Source: Armatimonadota bacterium
GTDB taxonomy: Bacteria; Armatimonadota; Fimbriimonadia; Fimbriimonadales; Fimbriimonadaceae
DNA length: 64,000 bases
Assembly (NCBI GenBank): GCA_029781035.1
Contig: JAKOXK010000097.1
Span: forward strand, 41,743 to 105,742
Reading direction: 5' to 3'
Positions 56,950-64,000 of this stretch are shown here, piece by piece. The notes below the pieces were generated by a model that made no database searches, was not told the DNA's origin, and was given only the letters and a program-made list of their open reading frames with translations. The translations under genes and the position numbers were made by a program. Position 1 is the first letter of the stretch; the number at the start of each line of letters is the position of its first letter.

Positions 56950-59403
56950 GTGCTGAGCATCAAGCCGATGTCACCCGACCACGCGGGCTATTACCTGTCG
57001 CTTGCTCGCGAGGATTATTACCTCCAAGGCGGCGAACCTCCTGGCATCTGGATCGGGAAAGCCGCTGATGCCATTGGACTCAATGGCAATGTTGATCAGG
57101 CGGACCTGCACAATCTCTTCCGGGGATATGCGCCGGACGGATCAAAGCCCATAGTCCAGCTTCAAAGGCACGAAGGGCAAACCGTGCATCGACCTGGCTT
57201 CGACCTTACGTTCAGCGCACCGAAGTCCGTCAGCGTGCTGTGGTCTCAGGCGAGCCCCGAATACCGGCGTGCGATCCAGGAGGCCCAATTTAGGGCCGTG
57301 CAAGCAGGAATTGCTTTTATCGAGGAGTCCGTCGCCGTCGCGCGGTCAGGAAAGGGCGGCCATGTCGCCGAACGAGCCGGGCTGATCGCAGCTTCGTTCG
57401 AGCACGGAACCTCTAGGGATCTGGACCCTCAGCTCCATACCCACGTCTTAATGATGAACGCGGCCCTCCGATCAGACGGCCGATTCTCCACGCTGAACGG
57501 GACACCCTTGCTGGAGGCAAAGATGGCTGCGGGCGCCATCTACCGGGTCGAACTGGCTTATCAAATGGAACGGCTCGGTCTCCAGGTTCGAAGAGAGTCG
57601 TCATGGTTCGAGATCGAAGGGGTTTCCCGGGGTCTAATGACCTTCTTCAGCAAGCGTAGCGAGGAGATTGAGCAAGAGTTGCTCAGGACCGGACTTCAGG
57701 GAGCAGAAGCGGCGGCGGCGGCGGCTCTCGTCACTCGACACGCCAAGGAAGCGACCTCCCGGGCCAACCAGTTCCGAGCCTGGCAAGAGGAAGGCGAGTC
57801 CCGAGGAGGGGGCGTGCAGCGGGCCGACTCTCTATTTCACGGTCGGCAAGTTCAGCACGAGCTCCCTAGTGAGATCGAACAGTGCAGGGCGAAAGCGTTG
57901 GAACGGATCACGGGGCAGAACGCCTACTTCTCGGAGCTCGAATTCATCCGCTACTTCGCGGAAGAAGCCCAAGGACGTGGGCTCGACGCGGCGCAGACGC
58001 GTGAGGCCTGCTCGGAAGCGATGAAGAATTCTCAGACAATCGTTCCCCTCGGAGAACGCTACGGGCATCAGCGCTTCACAACGCCGGAAATGCTCAATCT
58101 TGAGAGGAAGCTCCTCACCGAGGTGGACCGGCTCGACAAGAATGAATCTCATCGAATCTCGGCCGAGACCTGCATAGAGTTTCTGTCCCGGCACCCCGAG
58201 CTTTACGAGGAGCAGATGAAGGCGCTGTACCACGTCACGGCCGATACAGGCGGCGTCGCGATCGTCTCAGGAGTGGCCGGCTCCGGGAAGACTTACATGC
58301 TCGGCCGAGCAAAGGAACTCTGGGAGGCGGAAGGATACGAGGTTCTCGGTACCGCCCTTGCGGGCCGTGCCGCTCGCCAGCTAGCCGATGAGTCCGGGAT
58401 CAAGTGTCGAACAATCGCAAAGCTTCTCAATGAGGTTGACCGAGGACGGAACCCGCTGCATGACCGATCGATCCTGGTCGTTGACGAAGCTGGAATGCTG
58501 GACTCCGCCACCTGGGAGCGTCTGACCCGACTGTGCAACGAGTCGGGTGCAAAGCTCTGTGCAACCGGCCATGAAGCTCAATTGCAACCGATCGGGCCAG
58601 GTGCCCCTCTGCCGGAGCTCGCGGAGCGATACAGAGTATCCCGCCTTGTCGACAACCGACGACAAAGAGACGAGTGGCTCCGAGATGTTGTTGGACACAT
58701 GCTCGAAGGCAAAGCTGACCCGGCGCTAAAGGCGCTCGTGGCCAAGGGCATGGTTTCCATCTACCAGACCAAGGGCGAGGCTGTCTCAGCCTTGGTTCGG
58801 AAGTGGCGCGACGACGGATACGCGGCGGCAGACACGTTGATTCTCGCCGGAACAAGACGCGACGTTGCCAACCTTAATTTCTTGGCCCACGAAGCCATGC
58901 TCGCATCTGGCAAGCTGTCTGGCTCACCAATTAATATTGGCGGCGAGGACTTTCTCGTTGGCGATCGCGTGAGGTTCACGAAGACCTCCGGCCCTAAGGG
59001 CATCGAGAACGGCACGCGCGGAACGATTGTCGCAACGGATCCGGCCGCTGAGCGGATCACGGTCCAATCCGACCTCGACGAGCGCATCACTGTATCCGTT
59101 CGCGAGTTTCCGTTTGTAGCGCGAGGTTATGCGTCGACGACCCACTCTGCCCAAGGCGCCAGCGTCAAGCACGCCTATCTCTTGCCCGGTGGCAACATGC
59201 AGGACCGCGAGCTCTCTTACGTTCAGGCAAGCCGCGCGAAGTGGAGCTCGTCATTCTTCTTGACCGAAGTGGAAAGCGGTCAGGCGATAGCGGAGTTCTC
59301 GCGGCAAATCAAACGTAGCCGCCAGAAAGAAATGGCTATCGCCGTTGAACGCGCAAACCAGCCGCAACGCGAGACGTCGGATCACGCCTTTGACCTCCGA
59401 TGA
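56950..59403 (+). CDS. MobF-family relaxase-helicase (TrwC/TraI type)
   Basis: An 817-aa conjugative relaxase. Residues 1-300 hold the TrwC domain: tyrosine pairs Y14/Y15 and Y23/Y24, the family segment PGFDLTFSAPKSVSVLW, and the metal triad His152, His163, His165, with the same 11/2 spacing as TrwC. The rest is a RecD-like helicase: Walker A GVAGSGKT (441-448), VVDEAGMLD (Walker B) and a C-terminal YASTTHSAQGASVKHAYL motif. The relaxase nicks oriT, stays attached to the 5' end and unwinds the strand for transfer. It is shorter than TrwC (966 aa), mostly at the C-terminus. GTG start. Its stop overlaps the next gene (ATGA). Confidence 0.94.
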   Translation: MLSIKPMSPDHAGYYLSLAREDYYLQGGEPPGIWIGKAADAIGLNGNVDQADLHNLFRGYAPDGSKPIVQLQRHEGQTVHRPGFDLTFSAPKSVSVLWSQASPEYRRAIQEAQFRAVQAGIAFIEESVAVARSGKGGHVAERAGLIAASFEHGTSRDLDPQLHTHVLMMNAALRSDGRFSTLNGTPLLEAKMAAGAIYRVELAYQMERLGLQVRRESSWFEIEGVSRGLMTFFSKRSEEIEQELLRTGLQGAEAAAAAALVTRHAKEATSRANQFRAWQEEGESRGGGVQRADSLFHGRQVQHELPSEIEQCRAKALERITGQNAYFSELEFIRYFAEEAQGRGLDAAQTREACSEAMKNSQTIVPLGERYGHQRFTTPEMLNLERKLLTEVDRLDKNESHRISAETCIEFLSRHPELYEEQMKALYHVTADTGGVAIVSGVAGSGKTYMLGRAKELWEAEGYEVLGTALAGRAARQLADESGIKCRTIAKLLNEVDRGRNPLHDRSILVVDEAGMLDSATWERLTRLCNESGAKLCATGHEAQLQPIGPGAPLPELAERYRVSRLVDNRRQRDEWLRDVVGHMLEGKADPALKALVAKGMVSIYQTKGEAVSALVRKWRDDGYAAADTLILAGTRRDVANLNFLAHEAMLASGKLSGSPINIGGEDFLVGDRVRFTKTSGPKGIENGTRGTIVATDPAAERITVQSDLDERITVSVREFPFVARGYASTTHSAQGASVKHAYLLPGGNMQDRELSYVQASRAKWSSSFFLTEVESGQAIAEFSRQIKRSRQKEMAIAVERANQPQRETSDHAFDLR

Positions 59404-59918
59404 GATCCACCAATATCTTTTTGGGCTGCCTCCGGCTCGTGAAGGCGGCACTCCCCTTCCCCCTGGTGACCCTCGTTACCTGCATGATAGGCGTCCAATG
59501 CCTCTACCGCAAGCCGTTCGAACCGTTCGCCCGCGACTACGGCTTCATCGCATGCGCCGTGCTCACAGCGATCGTGTTCGTGTTCGCTCTGTTCGCGGTC
59601 GCCGAGATCGGTGCTTCGGGCGTCTTCGGACAGGAAGCCGCCGTCGATATGCGTAGCCTGTGCCGCCGCATGCTCTTCAAGCACGTGCTTTGGTCGATCG
59701 CCGTTCTCGCCCCGCTGGTAGCTCTCGGCGTCTACCACGACGTTCCGCCCTTTGTCTGCATCATCTCAGTCCTGTGTCTCTTCCGCATGATCGACGTGAC
59801 CGCCCACGTCGAGGCGGCGATCATTGAGCGCACGCGCCACCAGAACCTGGTTCGGTTCGTCGACGAAGTCGGGGCGCAGAACCGCTCGTCAACCACAAAG
59901 GGTATCCGCCGGAAGTAG
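59400..59918 (+). CDS. Polytopic membrane protein, candidate partner of the coupling ATPase
   Basis: A 172-aa protein with four hydrophobic segments (about 15-36, 48-72, 92-110, 114-132) and a charged C-terminal tail (EAAIIERTRHQNLVRFVDEVGAQNRSS). No family recognised. It overlaps the relaxase stop by 4 bp and precedes the coupling ATPase gene by 62 bp. Because that ATPase has no membrane segments, this protein may anchor it; in pIP501 a small membrane protein plays that part for an anchorless coupling ATPase. This is inferred from position. Confidence 0.65.
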   Translation: MRSTNIFLGCLRLVKAALPFPLVTLVTCMIGVQCLYRKPFEPFARDYGFIACAVLTAIVFVFALFAVAEIGASGVFGQEAAVDMRSLCRRMLFKHVLWSIAVLAPLVALGVYHDVPPFVCIISVLCLFRMIDVTAHVEAAIIERTRHQNLVRFVDEVGAQNRSSTTKGIRRK

Positions 59919-59948
59919 CGCAACGGCAGTTGACACGACAGCTCTTTT

Positions 59949-59974
59949 CTCCTAGCGGCACGGGCCGCTAGGAG
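59949..59974 (+). promoter_or_regulatory. Hairpin sequestering the Shine-Dalgarno of the coupling ATPase gene
   Basis: CTCCTAGCGGC (59949-59959), loop ACGG, GCCGCTAGGAG (59964-59974): a perfect 11-bp stem. Its 3' arm ends in the Shine-Dalgarno AGGAG (59970-59974), six bases before ATG 59981. If folded, ribosome entry is blocked. No T-run follows, so it is not an intrinsic terminator. Confidence 0.7.
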
Positions 59975-59980
59975 TCACAA

Positions 59981-61549
59981 ATGTCTGATAAGAACAACTA
60001 CATTCGCTTCGGCCCCCACGAGATCCACCGGAAATATGGGACCGAGCACTTTCAGGTCGTCGGCACGACGGGTTCCGGAAAGACCGTGATCGCCAAGGAG
60101 CTGATGGCCAGTGTCCTTGACGCCCCGTCCCCTGTTCGCATGTGCCTGTACGACCCCAAGACGGAATTCTTGCCCGTCCTCTATAAGCTGTTGGGTGACG
60201 ACTCACGCGCGGTTCAGAACGGCAGGTCTCGCGTCAAGGTTCTCAATCCGCTAGACGAGCGAGCTTACGCCTGGGACATCGCCAAGGACATCAAGAGCCC
60301 TGTGGCGGCAAGGCAAGTCGCAACGAACCTGTTTCCGTCCGAGTCGCCGGCGACTCCCGACAACACCTTCTTCATGAACGCGGCCATCGATGTACTGACC
60401 ACCGTCATCCTGATCTTCATCAATTGTATGCCCAACCTGGCGTCATGGACGCTCCGGGATGTGTTCCTGGCAGCGATGAACGAGACCTACTTGCGGTTCC
60501 TGTTCGACTACGCCGATAAGAGCGGCAAGTTCGAATTCCCTACGCTGTCCAGGGTGAAGAAGTCGTACATCGACACCGACCCCCGAACGGCGGCGAACAT
60601 CGCCTCGACCATCTGCACGAACCTTGCCGTGTTCGAACCTATCGCTGCGTGTTGGGACGCGGCCCGCAAAGCCGGACGAACTATTTCGCTCGCCGACTGG
60701 GTCACGGACGAGTCGCACGACATCCTCGTGCTTGGCAACGACGAGACCGCCAGAGCGAGCATCGACGCCGTCAACAGGACGCTCTTCAAGCGCATCAGCG
60801 AACTGGTCGTCGGTAAGAGGGAGTCGACGTTCGATGAGCGGGAATCCGGTGCGAACCAAACTTGGATCGTCCTCGACGAAGCGCGTGAGGCGGGACCGCT
60901 GGACGGTCTCCGCTCCTTGCTCAACAAGGGTCGCTCGCGATCGGCTTGCGTTGCGCTCTTCTATCAGGACATTCAAGGACTTATCGACGTCTACGGCGAA
61001 TCGGTGGCGGACGAGATCACCGGCCAGTCCAACAATGCGGCGTTTCTTCGAATCGTCAGTCCGGCCACGGCCAAGCGCGCCGTGGAATCGTTCGGAACAT
61101 CCCTTGGAACCGCGCGCGGCAACGGCATCTCCTTCGGCGAGACCCCGAACTTCAGCCACAACACCAACGAAGAGGAGCGCCCGCTCCTCTACTCGTCCGA
61201 CTTCATGTACCTGCCGCCGGCAGGTGTTGACAACGGGATCTCTGGCTACTACCGGCTTGCCGGTTACCACCCGAAGAACCGTCGGGACGCCTTCGCCAAG
61301 TTCATGCCGGAGGACTTCAAGAAGGCCAAGCGCCGATCGGATGAGCCGGAAAGGGACTCGATTTGGTTGTCCTCGTTCATGCCAAGGCCGGTGGCCGACC
61401 AGTATCTCCAGCCGTGGAACACCGACGACTGGGATCGGCTCGGACTTCCTGGCGAGCCGCCCTCTTGGCGCGCGGAAGAAGCGAGCCCTGGACCAAGTGT
61501 GTCCGAGCTGATGCAAGCCTACATTGATGGGCAATCGAGGAACAGGTAA
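59981..61549 (+). CDS. Type IV coupling ATPase lacking a membrane anchor (VirD4/TrwB-like)
   Basis: A 522-aa AAA+ motor that would deliver relaxase-bound DNA to the transfer channel. Walker A GTTGSGKT is at residues 28-35 and a Walker B-like WIVLDEA is near 290. A region typical of TraD/TrwB (YDPKTEFLPVLY, LNPLDERAYAWDI) follows Walker A. Walker A lies so close to the N-terminus that there is no room for the usual two membrane segments; a separate membrane protein encoded upstream may supply the anchor. The C-terminus is acidic and aromatic, as in relaxase-binding tails. AGGAG lies 6 nt upstream, inside a hairpin. Confidence 0.88.
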   Translation: MSDKNNYIRFGPHEIHRKYGTEHFQVVGTTGSGKTVIAKELMASVLDAPSPVRMCLYDPKTEFLPVLYKLLGDDSRAVQNGRSRVKVLNPLDERAYAWDIAKDIKSPVAARQVATNLFPSESPATPDNTFFMNAAIDVLTTVILIFINCMPNLASWTLRDVFLAAMNETYLRFLFDYADKSGKFEFPTLSRVKKSYIDTDPRTAANIASTICTNLAVFEPIAACWDAARKAGRTISLADWVTDESHDILVLGNDETARASIDAVNRTLFKRISELVVGKRESTFDERESGANQTWIVLDEAREAGPLDGLRSLLNKGRSRSACVALFYQDIQGLIDVYGESVADEITGQSNNAAFLRIVSPATAKRAVESFGTSLGTARGNGISFGETPNFSHNTNEEERPLLYSSDFMYLPPAGVDNGISGYYRLAGYHPKNRRDAFAKFMPEDFKKAKRRSDEPERDSIWLSSFMPRPVADQYLQPWNTDDWDRLGLPGEPPSWRAEEASPGPSVSELMQAYIDGQSRNR

Positions 61550-61553
61550 GGCC

Positions 61554-61955
61554 ATGCCAGCAATCCAAACGCAACTGAAAGTTCGGGACGGTGGGGTCAC
61601 GTTCACGATAGACATCCAGCTCTGGAAGGACAAGGATGGCCGAGGATTTGCCGCCGCCGATCCGAAGGACGAGGCATCGCGGCACTTCATGATCCACGAG
61701 CGCGGCCAGATCAAGGCTGTCCTTGGTCAAGCCAATGGTCTGCGCGACCTTCAGATGTATGAGCACCAAGACAACGGTCTTTACACGCCGAGTCAAGTGG
61801 ACGGGCGTATGCTCAACGGAGCGTCCTTGACCAAGCAACAAGTCGAAGACTTCGGAGAACGTCTACAAACGCAGGCATGGAAGCATAGCCAGGACCTCGG
61901 CCAGCACAAGATGCCGGCGCCGACACCGCACACTTCTTGGCCCATCGACCGATAG
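61554..61955 (+). CDS. Hypothetical protein of the transfer region
   Basis: A 133-aa soluble protein. The N-terminal half is beta-rich (MPAIQTQLKVRDGGVTFTIDIQLWKDKDGRGFAAADPKD); the rest is helical and polar (QVEDFGERLQTQAWKHSQDL). No family recognised. It starts 4 bp after the coupling ATPase stop, with AAGG a few bases upstream, and is surely co-translated. An in-frame ATG at 61524 overlaps the ATPase gene and is unlikely. Confidence 0.65.
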   Translation: MPAIQTQLKVRDGGVTFTIDIQLWKDKDGRGFAAADPKDEASRHFMIHERGQIKAVLGQANGLRDLQMYEHQDNGLYTPSQVDGRMLNGASLTKQQVEDFGERLQTQAWKHSQDLGQHKMPAPTPHTSWPIDR

Positions 61956-61975
61956 GCCTTGTGTTCTCCTGACGC

Positions 61976-62010
61976 TCATGGCAGATTCTAGATAAACGAA
62001 TCTGCCATGA
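61976..62010 (+). promoter_or_regulatory. 13-bp palindrome enclosing the next start codon
   Basis: TCATGGCAGATTC (61976-61988) and GAATCTGCCATGA (61998-62010) are perfect complementary arms with spacer TAGATAAAC. The ATG at 62007 lies in the right arm. In RNA this would be a stable hairpin hiding the start codon; in DNA it is a strong dimer-binding site (operator or ParB-type centromere). Confidence 0.65.
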
Positions 62011-62294
62011 CTTCATTTGGGACCGACAAGCACGTCTGCGTCTCCGGGCTCCACATTTGGGGCTGCAAGGACCAAGCGGACAAGTGCTGCAACGGCTGGA
62101 CGAGGGTATACGCACCTGCGCTCTATGGAAGCCAATTTGTGGAACGAAGCTTGTGGTACGAGCCGGGAGTTCCTGGCTTCTTCGTGCTGACGCTCGTTCC
62201 CACGAATCATGTGGACGAGATCGAGCGGCTCCGATCCATCGTGCCGGCCGACATCCAGTCGGACCTGGAGCGGGAGTGGCTCGTGATCCACTAA
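62007..62294 (+). CDS. Small hypothetical protein
   Basis: A 95-aa protein of unknown function with four cysteines early (VCVSGLHIWGCKDQADKCCNG) and a terminal helix (HVDEIERLRSIVPADIQSDLE). No Shine-Dalgarno precedes the ATG, and the start codon lies in the arm of a 13-bp palindrome. The composition looks coding and the frame fits the gap, but support is only moderate. Confidence 0.5.
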   Translation: MTSFGTDKHVCVSGLHIWGCKDQADKCCNGWTRVYAPALYGSQFVERSLWYEPGVPGFFVLTLVPTNHVDEIERLRSIVPADIQSDLEREWLVIH

Positions 62295-62378
62295 GCGTTC
62301 CGCACTAACTTTTCAGGACACGATTCGTCGTTCTGCACCTCGTTCGCAACGGCGCTTATAGCCGACCTCCTTTGGCTC

Positions 62379-62397
62379 TTGCCCTACCGAAGGGCAA
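62379..62397 (+). promoter_or_regulatory. Hairpin overlapping a Shine-Dalgarno
   Basis: TTGCCCT (62379-62385) and AGGGCAA (62391-62397), loop ACCGA, lie immediately before and partly within the Shine-Dalgarno AAAGGAG (62396-62402) of the gene at 62411. It is similar in position to the hairpin before the coupling ATPase gene. Confidence 0.5.
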
Positions 62398-62410
62398 AGG
62401 AGAAATCTGA

Positions 62411-63124
62411 ATGCAGAAACGATTGTCCAAGTCAACCGGGGCGCTCCGTGAGGGCTCCCCGTCGGCAACAGTCAGGGTTCTGACAGCCCTGTTGCCGATT
62501 TTGATCCTGGCAGCCCTAGGCGCACTGTTCATCACGACCGGTGCGCGCCAGCGAGCAGCCGCTCTCAACCCCAAGTTCGAGATGATCGACTTCAAGGACG
62601 GCTCTTTGAGCTTCACTCCTGCGCAGTTCAAAGACGAACTCGCCGCTCATGACGCGATCTACGGCGCCTGTTTCGGGAGCGACCCCGTTCAGTACGCCGC
62701 CTACGCGTTCGGCGGGAACGTCGTCGAAGTCGGCGAAGCCGTCACCTCGAAGCCGCAAGACGCCTGGCCCTTGCTCGACCATGAGGTCGTGGTTGATCCA
62801 CATGCTTCCCGATTCGGTCCCACGCTCGACACGGTCGAGTCTCTTATGACGAAGCACCCCGACCGGGTTTACGGCGTCCTCTATCAATCGGACGGCGAAG
62901 CGACTGACTGGAAGGCCTTCGATGCAGCAGTGAAGCGACTGGCTCCGCACCCGAACCTCGCCTTTGTCGCCGTTTCCGGCGTCATTCCCTCCAGCCGTGC
63001 TCGACTGAAGCAGGCGACAGAACCACTTGGCGAGAGATTCATGGCCTTCGATCCGGTGGACATGAACGCGGTCACGGCTCAGAAGCTCTCCATGCTCACC
63101 CAGCGAGCGAGGAGGAACAAGTGA
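62411..63124 (+). CDS. Single-pass membrane protein of the transfer region
   Basis: A 237-aa protein with one membrane segment (about residues 22-43, VLTALLPILILAALGALFIT) and a 190-residue soluble domain outside or in the periplasm. The domain reads as alternating strands and helices (YAFGGNVVEVGEAV, HPDRVYGVLYQSDGEATDWKAF, HPNLAFVAVSGVIP). No family recognised; the topology is like small VirB8- or VirB10-like transfer proteins but the sequence is not clearly either. AAAGGAG lies 8 nt upstream. The stop overlaps the next gene's GTG (GTGA). Confidence 0.65.
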   Translation: MQKRLSKSTGALREGSPSATVRVLTALLPILILAALGALFITTGARQRAAALNPKFEMIDFKDGSLSFTPAQFKDELAAHDAIYGACFGSDPVQYAAYAFGGNVVEVGEAVTSKPQDAWPLLDHEVVVDPHASRFGPTLDTVESLMTKHPDRVYGVLYQSDGEATDWKAFDAAVKRLAPHPNLAFVAVSGVIPSSRARLKQATEPLGERFMAFDPVDMNAVTAQKLSMLTQRARRNK

Positions 63125-64000
63125 ACAACGAAGGCTCTGATCCGGCTGAGATCCGTTTCAGCCCCGCGCTGTTGAACGAGGGGAACGTCGATTACTTCCT
63201 TGATCAAGCAGTCGCCTTGGTTCCCTCCACTTCCTTGAGCAGCCTTCGATTGGTGGCCGGTAGCGCGGTCGCTGCCGGCGTGGCCACCGTTGCCAAGACT
63301 GCCGAGGTTCTCGCGGAGACGGGCAAGCAGGAGGTGACCTGGGCAAAGTTCAACCGCTACCCGATCGAGGACGAGTTCGCTCTCCTTCGTACAGAGGGCG
63401 ACGGGCTTGTCGGGAAGGAAGCCGCCCTTCGAAAGGAAGCTCTGAGCGCCGCCGCCAGCTACGGTATGGAGGTGAACGCGGAAGACGTTGAGTCGTTGGC
63501 ATCGTTTCAATCCACCATCGAGCGGAACGTCTCTACTCGACCCGAAGTGCTTGGCTCGAAACGCAGCGCCGACGTCACGTCGAAAGCGGAATGGTGGGTG
63601 TCATCCATCGTGGCCGCCAGCCCCCTGCTGCTTTGCGTTCTCACGGCGCTAGGCCTCGTCAAGCTCCTTTCGGGCTCGGATATCCAATCGGCGATGTTCA
63701 GCCCGATGCTCCCTGTGGCCATTGCGCTCGCACTGGGCATCACAATCCCCACGCTTCTGGGTGCCTATCGATTCGGATGGCTCATTGCCACCATGAATGA
63801 AGGCAAGCGCAAGCTCATGCCGACTGCGCGCACTCTTGGGGGCATGGTGTTCGGCGCCGCCGCCGTCGTCATCCCGACGGTGTTCCTTGCTGCGATTGAC
63901 GCGCTCGCTGTTCAATCGCTTGCTGAGGACATGATGAAGACGGCTTCCCGTTCGGGCGCGGCCGCTCCGGTCAGCTGGTGGGTTCCCCTCATCGGCTTTT
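63121..64000 (+). CDS. Polytopic membrane protein of the transfer region (partial)
   Basis: The frame from GTG 63121 stays open to the window end (293 codons), beginning MNNEGSDPAEIRFSPALLNE. GAGGAGG lies a few bases upstream and the start overlaps the preceding stop. It has a soluble helical N-terminus (to about 155), then hydrophobic segments near 162-182, 188-210 and 235-262, with another starting at the end. Large transfer proteins with a soluble head and several membrane spans include VirB6/TrbL and TraG types. The sequence does not decide between them. Confidence 0.7.
   Translation, partial: MNNEGSDPAEIRFSPALLNEGNVDYFLDQAVALVPSTSLSSLRLVAGSAVAAGVATVAKTAEVLAETGKQEVTWAKFNRYPIEDEFALLRTEGDGLVGKEAALRKEALSAAASYGMEVNAEDVESLASFQSTIERNVSTRPEVLGSKRSADVTSKAEWWVSSIVAASPLLLCVLTALGLVKLLSGSDIQSAMFSPMLPVAIALALGITIPTLLGAYRFGWLIATMNEGKRKLMPTARTLGGMVFGAAAVVIPTVFLAAIDALAVQSLAEDMMKTASRSGAAAPVSWWVPLIGF

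Larger units (their letters stand above)
49665..64000. mobile_element. Integrative conjugative/mobilizable element (left part)
   Basis: The element begins at the tRNA-Val(GAC) fragment and continues past the window end. It carries replication (Rep-like protein with iterons), partition (ParA, ParB), relaxation (MobF relaxase, HTH/RHH accessory), a coupling ATPase and several membrane proteins in one long plus-strand block, with a cargo operon on the minus strand at the attachment end. Strong Shine-Dalgarno sites contrast with the chromosomal genes. No integrase, VirB4-like ATPase or pilus gene is in view, so self-transfer cannot be confirmed. An integrated plasmid is an equivalent description. 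Confidence 0.8.

Noticed and set aside
57705..57730. GCG trinucleotide run inside the relaxase gene
   Set aside because: Encodes a short Ala stretch in the linker; a simple repeat, not a regulatory element.
59949..59974. Hairpin as an intrinsic terminator
   Set aside because: No T-run on either strand; its 3' arm is the Shine-Dalgarno of the next gene, so a translational role fits better.
1..64000. CRISPR arrays, rRNA genes, insertion sequences
   Set aside because: No regularly spaced repeats, no rRNA-like sequence and no transposase or terminal inverted repeats were seen; the only tandem array is the five-unit iteron-like block.

Overview
The window looks like a GC-rich bacterial chromosome (roughly 60% GC by eye) from the Armatimonadota, most likely a Fimbriimonas-like lineage. 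This is inferred from several short PEP-CTERM proteins ending in RRR(R), four DUF2961/GH172 proteins, an STN-type secreted protein, sulfatase plus maturase and BNR/sortilin-type proteins, not from any marker-gene search. The last 14 kb is foreign: an integrative, conjugation-type element inserted in a tRNA-Val(GAC) gene.

Chromosomal part (1-49.6 kb). 0.5-5.7 kb: PEP-CTERM protein, M29 aminopeptidase, M50B-like membrane protease, slipin, small membrane protein, prfA. 5.9-9.6 kb: secreted zinc protease, an ArsR/AHSA1 operon with a very clear promoter-operator, a hypothetical protein with no visible start, and a second PEP-CTERM protein. 10-20 kb: Gfo/Idh/MocA oxidoreductase, metzincin-like protease, metallophosphoesterase, ECF sigma factor, tRNA-Arg(TCT), TSUP transporter, GH78 rhamnosidase, VOC protein, AraC regulator and a Ro60-like TROVE protein (Rsr). 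20-34 kb: ribH, an MFS transporter fused to HEAT repeats, an adenylate cyclase and three DUF2961 proteins, then an STN-domain protein and tRNA-Arg(CCT). 34-49.6 kb: two GYF_2/DUF4339 membrane paralogues, a rhomboid-like protein lacking the catalytic serine motif, a third PEP-CTERM protein, a fourth DUF2961, a YncE-type propeller, a ClC-CBS transporter, a large BNR-repeat protein, a sulfatase with its radical-SAM maturase, and an MBL-rhodanese fusion.

Mobile element (49,665 to beyond 64,000). The left junction is a 45-nt 3' half of tRNA-Val(GAC) on the minus strand, in the orientation expected of a displaced attachment site. Inside are a two-gene cargo operon (DUF2188 protein plus a 692-aa protein with a 12-cysteine tail), a small protein with a perfect Shine-Dalgarno, a Rep-like protein with duplicated winged-helix domains carrying five iteron-like repeats and an AT-rich stretch inside its gene, ParA, ParB, an HTH/RHH accessory protein, a MobF relaxase-helicase, a membrane protein, a coupling ATPase without its own membrane anchor, and further transfer-type genes running off the window. 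No integrase or intact tRNA-Val is present; both are expected beyond 64 kb.

Two regulatory themes stand out. Many chromosomal genes have a -10-like TANNNT hexamer 6-9 nt before the start codon and no Shine-Dalgarno, suggesting leaderless mRNAs. Element genes mostly have strong Shine-Dalgarno sites, and three transfer genes carry hairpins that cover the Shine-Dalgarno or the start codon.
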